64,000 bases of DNA, taken from assembly GCA_015179045.1 (NCBI GenBank), contig WHUZ01000032.1, positions 310,001 through 374,000 on the forward strand, given 5' to 3'. Shown here piece by piece: positions 44,396-57,576 of this stretch. The notes beneath the pieces were generated by a model. That model saw only the letters and a program-made list of their open reading frames with translations, ran no database searches and was not told the DNA's origin. The position numbers were made by a program, and so were the translations under genes. Numbering within the stretch: position 1 is the first letter of the stretch; every line of letters starts with the position of its first letter. Source of the stretch: Kalaharituber pfeilii. Its lineage: Eukaryota > Ascomycota > Pezizomycetes > Pezizales > Pezizaceae.

Positions 44396-44428
44396 GTGAG
44401 GTGAGGTGAGGTGAGGTGAGGTGAGGTG
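44396..44428. repeat. GGTGA pentanucleotide repeat
   Basis: About six tandem GGTGA units. Confidence 0.85.
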
Positions 44429-45907
44429 CGGTAGCTTGTTGGTCGTGCAGGCAATCTGTCGAGCACACGCCAATCGAGCTTTTGCGCAAGTTGTCTCCTA
44501 GTGTCCAATATTCATCACCTCTGGTGGATGATCCCCACACATACACATCAGGCCCCTGCCGTGGTGGGCTGGGTAGGAAATCGCCATTACACGCGAGCCC
44601 ATGGGTTACTGGAGACGTCAACCAGTGCTCCCCCAGTCATCCACCAGCGCTCCTGGGCTGGATTAGCGCTCCAGGGATATTCATCCCCCAGATCTGCTCC
44701 GCTCCAGTGTGCGCCTACTGCCTACTGGTCCGACACAATGCAAATGGTACAGCGAAAACTGGCGGTGAAGGAGGCACGACACATTCGGACAGAACAAGTT
44801 CCTGCTGCATCGCTGCCGCCGCCGCCGCTGCTGCTGTTGTTGCTGGTGCTGCTGCTCAGCGCCGGCCAGAGTCCCGACAGATTGGCCAGGGGAGGGCGGT
44901 TGGGGAAGGGGGCACCATGCCTCAGCCATGACCCTGCTGGCTTACCTATGATGCTTGAGCTTATCTAGATCGACTGTGCTACAACGGCACTCAACTGTCG
45001 ACGGTGATGCGCTCAACACAAGCCGATGGGCAGCACTGCCAATGTGGTACCACGGGCAGGCACAGAGCGACGAGCGCGATCCAAGCGATGTGTCAGGTGT
45101 CCTGCCTGTGGGCACGAGCCCGACCTCACTCATGTAACTTAACATCGCTGTACTACAGTGGTCCGCTACTTTGATGCAGCGCACAGGGCAGCAGGAGTGC
45201 CGATTGAGGATCGAATTGGCCTGATTTGATCTCGGGGGCAATTTATTACTTCTTACCTTCGGCGCCTGGCCTCCGCAGCAGAATCGACATGGCCAGGGCG
45301 TAATCGTTCCATGTATAATCTCGACCTGGAAGCGAGCCCTGTGACCTGTGCCCAGTACAGACATGCTACCAAGTATGCGGTCTCCACCTCTCCTCGCAAG
45401 AGCATTGGTATGTCCATGCATACAGAACACCCCTCCCCCAGCGGTCCCAGGTCGTGTGGTGCACGGGCACTGGCCATTGCTTGCCATCGTGCAGCTATTT
45501 GAAGTATCTGCTGCGTCTGCTTGTGCATAAGTATCCATAGCACAAACCCGGGCAGCGAGAGAAGACCAAGTGGTGGATGGTCCATGCCAAAGGGCAGCAA
45601 TCAAAGCATTATTCCACAGTGCAATCGTCTCCCCTCTATTTAGCAGAGGGAAAGAGGTTCATCTCAAGGGGGCCCTGGCAGTGGGCCACGATATCATCCG
45701 CGCAACTATGAAACACCCACTACGGCTCATGAAAATTAACAATTGAAGATCACCGCAGCGTCCTTCATTGGAACCGTCGCTTGGCTTATTTGTCAATGTA
45801 ATCATAAGAACTTTCCCTAATTTGTTCCTTGTTGCTCATGTCTGTTCCAACTAGTAGCCCTGACATCGGGTATGCCGTCATCTTGGGTCTTGTGTGCATC
45901 CGGATAA

Positions 45908-45972
45908 TAGGGGAGGGGGAGGGGGGAGGGGGGAGGGGGGAGGGGGGAGAGGGGAGGGGGTAGGGGGTAGGG
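45908..45972. repeat. GGGGGA minisatellite
   Basis: Tandem units of 6-8 bases of the type GGGGGGA, changing to GGGGGTA. A strong G-quadruplex candidate on the plus strand. Confidence 0.85.
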
Positions 45973-46000
45973 GATCAAATACCCCCTGGCCTGACCTCCT

Positions 46001-49000
46001 TATTTTGAGCTTTAGCCATCCGGGGGAACATTAAAGTAGCGCAACGCGTGTGGGCTCGGGATATATATTCAGTACGATCGCGATATGTCCCTGGATGCAT
46101 GCGCCTGCAATTACAAACATTATCGCTATTGATCCCGACTGAAGTAGTTTTTTTCGTTATTAGTTTGGCTGCCTTCGGTAAATGCTTTTATAACATTAGT
46201 AATAGATTAACATAGCAGAATGATATTTATTAAATAGAAAATCGAAGCACCTGAAGGCAATGGAGGCACGGGGGTAGTTCAGTGCTGATCTCGATACCCA
46301 GGCTAAGAGACGGTGTGCTGCCAAGAAATAATAGCAAAGGCCTGTCTGCTATGGCCAAGTCCATGGCGGAGGCCGATGATAATAGTCTGGGCACGAGAAC
46401 AGTTCAGTGCTAGTGCCGCATTGCATTGCCTCAATTTCTCCGCTGCAGTACTTATGCTGAGCCTAAATGGCGGGGGCACCTACAGTATGTTGACGATCTA
46501 GTAATGATCACGTCGGACGGGGATACCAGATTTTTTCCTGTGGTTGGGCTGGCCTGAAGCAGTGGGCGAAAGAGTACCCGTCAGAGCACAGGCGGGCCAG
46601 GTGCAGAATGCTGCGGTCATGCTGCAAGGGAAAAAGAGAAGGCGGTCCACCTTAGACTGGTTGGGTCCGCCTATTCTCCGCGAGATGAAGATTGCGGGAC
46701 AGCACCCGGTGATCACCACTGCCGCGAGGATACAGTACGGCATTACCCCCCGGACGCCTATGCCAAGGTTTCAAACCGCGTTCTAGTCATTGGAGGATGC
46801 ACAGGGGCGCCGTGACCACTTCCCACCCCAGTGTGCATTGCGAACCCCAACGTTTCAGCACCCCACATCACCTCTTTTTCCTGGCCTCGCCCCACACTCA
46901 ACACATCCCGTTCCCCTAATCAAATACGGCAATGGGAATTGACTTTTTTGAATCCTGCACCCGCGAATTATACTCAGTCAAGCCAATTGCCATCAGTGCC
47001 CTTTGCATCAACGCTTCTCTCATCCCCCTTCCGTTCACTAACACACCCTGCACTTACAGTCTTTGCTGACCCGATACCCTTGCATAAGAATATTTCAGTG
47101 ATGCCTTGTTCATTCTCCAGAGCTCTGCTTACCCAGTTTAAGAGTTACGATATAGTATAGCTGCTAACAAGCAGGAGGGTGGTTATGAGGCTCGTAGGAG
47201 GGATCATTAGTATTGGCCATAACAGCGACTCTCACTTGTTTATTCCCCGCACGCGAACAACTTCGTTACGTCCAATCAGACTACCTCGTTACAAAGGGAA
47301 GGGAAGTCTCCAAAGTTTGGACATCAGCTGCATCTTATCTTTTTTGTTTTGCCCGCTACTACATCTCAGCGAAGGGAAGCAAAGCCCTGCTCAATTCCAA
47401 ATTACAAATACCTATCATGGGGAGGCCCCTTCGTCTATCTCGTTTGGGGAAATTATCTTGCACATGACACTATGCCTGCACTTCATCGCAACTACGATAA
47501 ATAAGAATTCTCCCCACGGAAGATTCCGTTTCTGCGTCGAGATAGCTGAAGTTTCCACTTGTGGCTCTTAATCACTCACAGCCTTTTCTCAATTTTTCGC
47601 TTCCAAATATCTAAGAGAGAACTTTGTGAACCGACATCAACTTTAAATTATCGGATGGATGCTGAGCGCTACATGATACCTAGCAGGTTTGGAACATATG
47701 AGCAAGAGATAACTTTTTTGGTCAATGCGAATATAGGGTACGTGGCATCCCATGAAACTCATGTGTATTTCTTGCATTACGCTGTATAGGTATTCAAAAT
47801 TCATTGGTACGAATGTGATGAAGTTCAATGTGGTCGAGTTCGATAGTTGTGCAACCACAGAAGCGCAACCTGCAGAGCATCCACTCAAAAAAGGACACTA
47901 ACGATGAGGATACTTGCAGAACGCAAATCATTGCAGAAAATGTGCATGAAGCAAAATCACACAGCTGAGTTCACTCGGCTTATTTTTGAGGCTCCTTGGC
48001 ATCTAGCTTTTTACAATCTACAACATGGCCACTCAGTACAAACATGCCAAAACAGCAATGCTCAGGAATAATCAGTTGCAGCTTCCAGGCATGCAATATC
48101 ACGTGACGATGCTACGGAAGATCAGCAATGAGTGTGCCTGTATTCTACCCTCTACTATCGGGTGACTTAGGGATTTGGCTAGCCACACAGTAAGCTGACC
48201 TTTCATTGATTCAATACATCCTAGACAGGCAATATAAACTGCGCGCCGAGTACCGTCAATAAAACCATGAACCTAGAGTAAACAATGATAGTAATCTTGA
48301 ACGTCCTAAACTATATTGGATGGCAGCAGCGAAAGGCAGATACCTACTAGTACGTATCACTTCCTCATGGATCTATCACATTTGATGCTTCAAGGGCATA
48401 TACTTATGGCTTCAAGGCAAGAATGCACAGAGCTATCCCCGTCTGCTGCGATTGAGGATCTCCGTTTGTGAGTACTTACTTCCAAACCTAGACTGCACCG
48501 AGCGTGTACTATTGGAAGAGGTAGGTGCTTGATTGGACGAGCTCTTGTAGCGACCACTCACCAACTGCACTGCCCGCAGTGCACTCCACTCTTGTCCTAT
48601 CTTTTACTCCCCTTCACCTCACATCAGTGCACCGATCCTATTTTACTTGAGGCCCACATTAGCAATTTTTTTAGTCTACCTTTACCAAATTGCGTCGGCA
48701 TTACCCGCGGAAGTTTCACTCCGGACTCACGCTACTGTCTGCAACCTGCCGAAGCGCTCGCTGCCCGCTAAGTTGCGAGGTCTTGGCTACTCTATCCTTC
48801 AATGCAAAGTCCCAATGACTATCCCGCCGATATTCAAAGCGATGATTGTGAAAGCAAAAATGGTAAATGTTAGATACCTAATCACATGTAACTACCCTCC
48901 TCTTGACTGAGACGGAGCTTACAGGCTTGATGGATAGGTGAAATGAGATTCACTGTATTATAAGCCTTTTGAGGAGCGACTGTTTCTAAAGCCTACAGGG

Positions 49001-50422
49001 ACTCACCATCGAGTTCTGGACAAAATACATCAAATGAATTACTGAACCAAAGCACTCTGTCCTATTGACTTATGGAAGCTTGGGAGCAATATGCACGCCT
49101 ATGGTCATTATTGCGTTCGAATATTTATCCCTCTCGGGAAGACTGCGGTATCACAAGTCAAGTATTCTACTTGCCAATGACGAGAGATTCAAGGAAACAG
49201 AACAAGGGTAGGGGTAAGCCTTGCGTACAACCTTCAAATCTCTCGTGTCATGCGGACCGGGTGTCTCGTTAGCTCACCTCGCTTGGCATCGTTGCGTGGA
49301 CTTGGTAATCGGCATTGCTGCAGAGTGAACTTACATACACATATCACAAATTGTTCTTTGGTTTTTGATTCATATTCATGATTTAGATATTGATTGCCGA
49401 GCTTCGACACTTGACTTGGCAAGACAGCATCTGCTTCGACGGTTCGGAACTTGGGAGCATCAGAAGACTGACGAAGTCAGGGGTGCTATAACTTCCTACC
49501 GATGTGGCTTCCAAACATATACCCTGGTTCGGTGGCGCCTAAAGGCGACGTGCGTGCATGCATCCTGGAAAGTCACAAGGATGTTAGTTTGTCAATTTAG
49601 GATACTCCAACACCTGTATGGACGCTCGCAAAGTAAAGTTACCCTTCCTAATTGTGCTTAGGAACGTAATTTAATTCCGAGGATCAAAGACAGGAGATAG
49701 ATCGTTTAGTCGAGTAAGCGGCTGTGGCAAAAACAACTTTCTGGTAGCAAGATAGCGCCCCAAAGTTTACTTTCGACCGTCCGTGCCGGTAGGGAAATAG
49801 CGTGGTATCCTGGCAGTATCATGGGATGAACGGGTACAAAGATCATCAACTCATGTGGGGGCTGAAACCGGAAGGAACATATTGCATTCCCCTCGGTTAG
49901 TGTATAATCTATGTCTTCAAGCAGTGCAGTCTTCTCTAGGTGCAGAAGAGTTCTTCTGCTTTAATCCTGATGCTCTACGATATTCGGCTCAAAGAGTTAC
50001 ATTTTAAAGAGAACCCGTCAAACCAGCTAGTCTACTGGAATGCTTGCGATAATTAAAGAGGATTGCTACATAGCTTGCCCCCGCTGGGGCCACTACGGAA
50101 GTTATTGAGAAATACTCTATAGTAAGGTAAAACCAAATGATTATGAAGTTTCAGAACGGCCCGACAGTCTGGTAATTACAGAATGAAATTTAGATTCATA
50201 AACAAGCCGGCAACGGTCGGGATTGCCTATAGTACAATTGGGTAAGAGACAAGAGGGAGGCCGGTTGAGGTTGTCTGAAAATGTTCCTGACGACGCCATG
50301 ACCACGTTCTTATCATATAAGGGATAGTCGGCACTCGCCTAAAGCGTGATCCTTTGACCTTCCCATAATGGGCGCACCTAAAAATTAGACCAGTTCTCCT
50401 CAACAACTTCGCGACTTTTAAC
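46001..50422. other. Intergenic stretch downstream of the Lon gene, nothing recognised
   Basis: Short frames only. One copy of the TCTGGGCACGAGAACAG motif at 46386-46402. The rightmost part should be the Lon 3' UTR. Confidence 0.5.
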
Positions 50423-53400
50423 CTAGAGCCTGCTGCTGATTGGGGCGATAGCGGAGAGCGTATCGTGAGCCCCAATACTTCTCCAGTCAGGCCAGACGAC
50501 CTTGAGAACATCCCAAATGTGCCTGTGGCCGCGAATATTAGCTAATTAGAACAAATAGATTATTGGAGAGGGTATGACGATCGCTCATGGTTTGGAATAA
50601 AAAGCAATTAACTCAGTGGGCGAACCGTGAGCAGGTAGACAAAGAGAGGGGGAGAGGGGGGAAACGGTGACATAACAGGGTGATAGGAGGAGATAACGTG
50701 TGACTTACTCTGCGCAAACGATGTCTAGGCCCCGCTTCACCTCATCGGGAAGTTCCTGTACATCATACCGATTTCGTGCGGGAACAATTACCGTCTTGAT
50801 ACCGGCACTCAACGCACCAATAAGCTTTTCCTTGATGGCGCCTGTACAACCACATTCGCCCCAATTAAAAAAATTACCGAGAAATCAGTCAAATGCAAAT
50901 CAATCAATAACAAATTATCAACAAACAACTAAGGTCATGGGTATGCCCAGAACTGGATTAGGGTATATGCGGGGGATGAGTGATTTGGAGATGTAGTGGG
51001 GGCCAAGGAAAATTAAAATAAGTAAGAAAAGCAAAAGAAAAAACGTGAGATCAGCGTAAGCGGCAATCCAAAGGGAGGTAATTTGAAAAACGTGGAGGAA
51101 AGACAACGTACCGACGGCGGTGACGCGACCTCGAAGCGACACCTCGCCGGTCATTGCCAGCGTCGCGGGCACAGGCCGATCAGAAAACAGCGAAACCAAC
51201 GCAACGATAAAAGCCACACCGGCGCTTGGACCATCCTGTGTTTTTTGGCCTATTAGCAGTTTGGAAAACAAATTATAATAAAAAGGATATTTCTCAGCTG
51301 ATAAGTGTTATGCTTTTTTTTCTGTCCTATTTTGTGTGATACCGGAGGCAATGCTTTCGCAAATGTCCAGCGGGCCAATTGGCTAATAATTGAGAGAAGA
51401 GAGAAGCAGAACCCGCAGAAAAGAGAAGCAGGAGAGTTTAATTACCTTTGGATCGCTTCCTGCAGGGCAATGCACGTGTATGGATTTGTTCTTCATAAGA
51501 TCGTCGTCCCGGCTGTGGGTCAAACCCAGGTCGTAAGCATGGGCCCTGACCCATGTTAGTGCTACCTCGACCGACTCTGTGGAGAAGGAGTAAAAAACTG
51601 TCAGTGACTTTGTTCAAAAATTGCACTTGCTATGCTTAATTGGTTATGGCGATCTTGCGACGCAGCATCTCAATGGAGTATTATCGTTGACAATAACGGA
51701 AATAAACGGAAGGTGGAGGAACGGAGTTAATGAGGATTCCCCACGCATTTTCTGCCCTCATCCCACCGCGATAACCTCCCTCACTCCCCGTTTCGCAATT
51801 TAGCGATAGCTAAACATGACGAGAGGTGAATTCGGATAGAAATGGGGATGCGACTAAGCCACTATATGGAGGCTTTGTTTCAGATAGTGAAATGCAGGAA
51901 TAAACAATATAAAAACATGCATAGTTGCAGTTGCAATGGAATGGGTATTAGACAGGCAGTTCTTTCTTCCGGTGAACTCTCCAGTTCGGTAAAGTGTAAG
52001 ATGCAATATCACTTATAGCAGAATTATTGCGGAATTCCCTGAAACCTTAATTGGCTTCTGGAGGGCATAATACAATAATTGCGCATATATGCGAGGTAAT
52101 GTTATGAGGTACGCAAACATCACATAGTTTTAACCGGGCCCAGATTTCTACACTTCGCTCTCACCACCCTATAATCCTCACTGCGTACTTATTGCAAAGT
52201 GAACGCAAGATCGGATGAACACCATCAAACTCCGAAGTGTGATGGTAGAACATACGAGTACGCGCGTACTGCAATTAGTTGCAAGTGTCTTGCAGGGGCA
52301 GGGGGTTAGTGAGCGAGAGAGGTGGGAATCATATAAAGGGTCAATGTATTTAAAAGCGGGAAAATTGGGGGAAGAAGCAGGAAGAAGGTTAGGAATAAGG
52401 TAGGAGGCAGAAACAAGTCCGACTCGAGGGAAGGGTAAGGCTAAGTTGGTGGGTACCTATGTTGGTACTTAATGTATGATGAGGGATAATTACCCGATTT
52501 AGCCAAGAGAGGTGGAAAGGGATGATCGGGTATAGTGGGAAAGTCAGGTGATTCTTTGTCTGGAGGAAATGAGTTGCCATTTTAGGTAGTAGCTCATGGG
52601 TAGTAGCTACTTCTGGCAGTGCGCAGAATTGGGCATATGTGGAGAAAAATGAAGTACGAAGTGGTATACAACAAAGGGGAAGGAATGAGAGTGGAGACGG
52701 GAGAATGAGGCCATGGCATGGTAGATGGAGGTAACTAGCCGTATGGATGGGATATGGGACCGTATGGATGACATGCGGGGTATAACTCTCCGAAGAGTAT
52801 CCCCTCATGCATATCCGTCACCTCCCATCCACATCTAGGTACCATAACCACCCTCAACAGACCCATATTCGTTACCTTCATGTCCGTCCCAACACCAAAT
52901 CACAACAAAGAGCAACTTGATGTAAACAGCACATACCTTTAATCACACTTCCCAAATTTCCTGTTAATCTCAACCCCCCTTGAGTACCCCCCGGCATCAC
53001 CGCTGCCTCAATGAAAATAATCGCCCCACTCCCACTCATAACACCCCTCCCCGTCGAGAATGCCACGAGCCCATTCACGATCCCTGGCCGTCTCGCCATC
53101 CCAATTCCACTGTCTCCTTCCCTGACTTCCTCCTCCCTGAACCGTGCCATTCCGAGTATCCGCTCAAGGTCACCAATCTCGACTTCCGGTTTATATTCCC
53201 TCGTTCCGGGCTTGTTTCCGCTGGCGTCCCTGGACATGACGAGCTCGACCGCCTTCCCCCTTACCACCGTCGCAATCTCCCTCTCTAGATTCCGTACCCC
53301 GGGCTCACGCGTGTAACCCTCTACGATCGCCCTGATTGCCTCGGCTCCCAAAACCACCTGTCCTTCCTTCAACCCGTTCATCCACACCTGCTTCGGCACC

Positions 53401-56400
53401 AGGTACCTTTCCGCAATCTTAATTTTCTCTAAGTTGGTGTAAGCCGACAGGTGGATCGTCTCCATCCTGTCCAGCAAGGGTGGCGGAATCTCAGAAAGGG
53501 AGTTGGCGGTGGCGATGAAGATGATGCGGGAGAGGTCGATGGTGAGCGGAGAGAGGTAGTGGTCGGTGAATAGATGATTCTGTTCAGGGTCGAGGACTTC
53601 TAGAAGAGCGGCGCTGGGATCGCCGTTGTGTGAGCGGTGGCCGACTTTGTCGATTTCATCTGTGAGGCAGTTGAAGTTGTTAGTGTAGGTCAAAGTCATG
53701 TGACAGAGTATAGGGTGTCACGTGAAAAAGGGTAAATAATAAACATGTGATAGTAATGATAATTTAGGGTATATTGGTTGCCATTAAGAAATTACCACGG
53801 CAAACCCCATTGATGGTTGTAGGCGCCATAGTTGGTTTTAGCCAGCACCGCTACAGGTCGACATTGGGTTGGTTCTTCAAACCCATCTGGCCACAGATTA
53901 CACTTGAACAAAAGCTCAAAGTGTACATCGTCGCATCGAGCCAGCACAATTATCTATCCCGAGTAGCTCCTAACCACGCTCCCCCGTATCACACGTGAGC
54001 ATGATCACGCTCATTTAACTCTCTGAATTTCCTATTCGCTTCCTCGTATGCGTTTCGGGATCCCAGGAGGCCCCACAGCCTCGCTAAACATTTCTCCGCA
54101 TATTCGGGGTGATTTTATGTAGTTTGCATTCCAGAGTCCCGGACTGCACTGGGTTGACAAGGGAGGTGTGAGATGGTACAATCCCGGTCCTGGTCCTGCT
54201 CCTGGTCGTTGCCTTGGAAGAGGGTCATGTAAGGAAGGTTGTATATATTAATATTATTTCATGTTAAGCGTTTTAGGTTTTTGTGCAGGGCAGTCAAGGT
54301 ATGAATGGAAATTGGTGTGCAAATTTGGAGGTGTGGTGTATTGGATGTATCAAAACAGCGTCGAATATCGAAGGTCTTTTATTGATATGATGGCGTTGGT
54401 AGTCGGCTGCGCACAGGAAGCTAGTCGCTTGTATGGTGCCACATGCCACTTGCCGATGTCAAGCTTTCCATCCTTCCTACCCCGGTAATCATCGTCGCCA
54501 TCCTTTGACGTCCCTCAAAAGTCGGGGAAGTTTCGATCGTAAATGGTAATCGACGATGAGTACTAGGTATGGACAATAAAAATAATAGTAGGTCGAAGTT
54601 TAGGCGGTTTTTGCAAGGTTTCATGTCGTTCCCCGCGATCCCAGGTTCAGGCACTATAGCAGGAAGGTATAATTGTATTGTATGCTATTCCCACATCCGC
54701 AATTTGTTATGCCTCATCAATCATCCAATAAATTTAACGAACCGATGCCCAGCCCACAGGACGCTCATTCCAAGCGGAAATAGGGCATGGAGGGCCGCCA
54801 GTTCAGTATTTGAGATTCGTCACGATGGTAATGGAACGGATATTTGCCTATTGAATAACCCCTCCGCTCTCATCAAATGTTGGGATTTATGCCACGGCGC
54901 ACACGAATATGCACCAACGAGAATTTATTTTGTCCCCAGATATTGTTTGCAGGCGCGGTGCCTGCGACACCGGGATAATGGCCAGCTGGCCATTCATCCA
55001 TCCCATTCGCCAATCTTCCGTAGCGCGGTCAAATCCAAATTGGCAACTTGTGACATCGTATGTTTTTAGGGGCGGAAATGTGTACGTGGTCCCGATATGC
55101 CATGTCTGCTATACCTTGCCTTGCATGTTCGGCAACTGTAGAATAGGAAGCCTCTATCGGCTGGAAGAGAGCCAAGTGCATGCCATGGTCATCTATACTT
55201 GAAACCGTGCATGTGCCGGCTCTCAGAGCTTGAACAGATGATGCCGAGGTTCGCTTTTTCCCCATGTTTGAGTAGGGTCATAATTCCCGAAAGAGTCCAG
55301 GCCCTCTCCTTCGTAATCCCTGCAAAAGTTGTAAAATGCAAGAAGAGATGAAAGGGATGTGAGATAAGGTCATGCGAGATATGGTATTTGCATGCTTATG
55401 CTCGGGCGGGTTTGCACGTCAAACCCATAATGTAACAAATTCTCTTGGCCGATAAGGGTTAAACTCCCAAAGACAAGCGACAAAGACATGAACGTGGTAT
55501 ATCAGAAGGTATTTATGTATGTTCGGCAATAGAAATAACGAATCTTAACAGAAATAACAGAAAATAATAAGAAAATTGACTCACCTAGCAAAATCACGGG
55601 ATTCGCAACCCCAACTTTCCTCAGTCCATTGACAATCACGCCAGGCATTGCCGCAATGTAAGTCCTCCGATGTCCGCGAATTTCTGCTTCACTATGCACT
55701 CCACCAAGGGAAATACGGTGGAATTTGCGCCCGAGGGCGGTCGCAATGCTCTTCGCTAAAGAAGTCTTTCCTGTTCCGGGAGGGCCTACGAAAAGAAGAA
55801 TTGGGGCCCGAGTTATGACATTTGCATTGGCGGATGGTTTAGGTTGCGATGGAAAGCGTTCCCTCTCGGGTGTGAGTTCAACTGGGGTGTCGCTAGTAGC
55901 AGTTGTAGAGTTAGCGGAATCGGTTGTAGATGAGGCCTGAATAGGAGGGGCAGGAGTGCCCTCTTCCTGAACCTTCTCCTTCTCCTTGACTGCATCCTCC
56001 TGCGCGAGCATAGCTCTCAATCTCAAAACAGCCAGATACTCAAGGACTCTCTTCTTGACTTTCTCAAGGCCATAGTGATCCCTATCCAGCACCTCTCTCG
56101 CTCGTGTCATCGAATGTCCATTCAACTTATCATCTGTCATCTTTGACCATGGCACTTCTGCTATAGTTTCCAGATATGTTCTCTGCACAGTATACTCTGG
56201 TTGTACCGAAGTCATTCTACGCAGCCTTGATAGTTCACGCTCAACAACAGGCTGTGCAGCCGCAGGCAGCCCTGCAGCTGCGAGCTTCTGTACCAGCTGG
56301 TTCAACTCATTATCTGCATCCTCATCGTGAGGCATACCCCCTCCTCCAAACGGTCTATGCGGAGGTCCTGACCTGGGACGGAGGATAATTTGCGTTGTGG

Positions 56401-57576
56401 GTGGGGGTGGAGGAGCAGGGGCGGTTCGGAGATTTAGTTTTCCACCTAAAGCCACCTTGACCTCCTCAATACGCTTCTCCAAGATGGCCACTGCACGACG
56501 GAGACGAATCTTGACATTAAGCTCCTGAAGGAGTTGCAGGCGTTCGGGTAAAGATGGCTCCAGCGCAGCCATGAAGAAGTCTGCGAGGCGACCAGCAGCT
56601 GCGATGGGCTTGCTTGCAATGAAGTCCTGTAAGCGGCGGGCAAGGGGTGCAGGGAGGTGAGTTGGAGCACCAGTGCTGGATGGGCTGTTGCGGGGAATGC
56701 GGAGCAGATGTAAGAGGGTAGAAGCGAGGGACTGGAAGGCCGAAAAGAGTGAAGATAGTTCGACATCTGCCTGGTCTGGGACTGTATTGTACAGCAGCAA
56801 AAGTTAGTACTGTATATTCCATTAATGTATAATAGATATAGATCTATTTAGAAGGTATATATTTTCCTGAGAATCGGGAGTGAGCACATACTGCTATCGG
56901 GCAGCAACTCTACCTCAGCCTCTACAAACGGCGTCTTTTGTAGTACATTCCGAATCCTGAATCTATTTATGCCCTCCACCAGGATCGCCGCGCCGCCCTG
57001 CAGCCCCGCCGGCGACCCCACCGCAAGCACAACTCTGCCATGCTCAAACCCGATGACTTTGCCAACTGTTCCGATAGGGCTGAGATCATCCAGGGACGCC
57101 GTCGACGGGTCCAGGTTGCGGTAGTGTGAAGCCAGCGACTGAGATGAGAGGGGGTTGCTGTTTCCGTCGTCGGTCAGTGAGGTCGAGGAGGCGGTCCTGT
57201 ACGGGTCGAGCGGGGCAAAACCGATGACAAATTCCGGCTGCTGCTGCTGTGGCTTCGGCTGCTGTGAGAGAGTGCGGAGCTCAGCGTCGCCGTCAGCATC
57301 GCCATGCTTTCCTTGCGTAGCCTTCGGCTGCTGCTGCTGCTGCTTCTGCGGCGACTGCGGCCGCGCTGGCTCTTTCGAGGAAGCTGGCCTCGGGGTCGCT
57401 GCAGGCACTGGAGTCGTATTCGGCGCCTGTGGCGTCGTGCTCCTCTCGATCGCCTCGTAGGTGAGCTTCGCTAGTAGGGCCTGAATGTCTTTGCGATCCT
57501 CCAGCGGGATGCGGAGAATGGCGCCGGGGAGCAGCACCGACGAGTACGGAAGAGTGATGATCGGGAGCGGGGCCAT
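50423..57576 (-). CDS. Peroxisomal Lon protease (LONP2-like), seven exons
   Basis: The exons are 56892-57576, 55585-56781, 52937-53659, 51446-51576, 51112-51235, 50709-50841 and 50423-50522. All borders are GT-AG and all joins stay in frame, giving 1,030 aa. The start at 57576 ([10 protein letters not shown]) fits the Lon N-domain; an upstream in-frame ATG (57606) adds ten residues. The N-terminal substrate domain (about 1-230) is interrupted by a Pro/Gln-rich insert. The AAA+ module has Walker [10 protein letters not shown] (561-569) and Walker B VILLDEID (about 624-631). The protease domain has the Ser of DGPSAGVA (S916) and the Lys of GAIKEK (K957), the expected dyad spacing. The protein ends in SRL, a type 1 peroxisomal targeting signal, and no mitochondrial presequence is seen. 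It should degrade damaged or misfolded matrix proteins in peroxisomes using ATP. The introns are long for a fungus (110, 1,925, 1,360, 210, 270 and 186 bp). Confidence 0.9.
51577..52936 (-). other. 1,360-bp intron 3 of the Lon gene
   Basis: Donor GTATGTG, acceptor TCCACAG. The content is ordinary intergenic-like sequence with no recognised element. Confidence 0.7.
53660..55584 (-). other. 1,925-bp intron 2 of the Lon gene
   Basis: Donor GTGAGTC, acceptor TCACAG. It splits the Walker B motif between the first base and the rest of its Asp codon. I found no transposon or gene inside it; short frames have no domain. Confidence 0.7.

Larger units (their letters stand above)
41217..46000. other. 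GC-rich, simple-repeat-rich block without a recognisable gene
   Basis: Base composition is visibly richer in G and C than the flanks. Open frames of up to 220 codons (for example 44942-45604, minus) overlap on both strands, are Cys/Arg/Ala-rich and have no domain, so I read them as composition artefacts. It could hold a long non-coding transcript or a 5' regulatory region. Confidence 0.5.

Noticed and set aside
44942..45604. 220-codon minus-strand frame
   Set aside because: Cys/Arg-rich product typical of GC-rich non-coding DNA, no recognisable family, overlapped by frames on the other strand.
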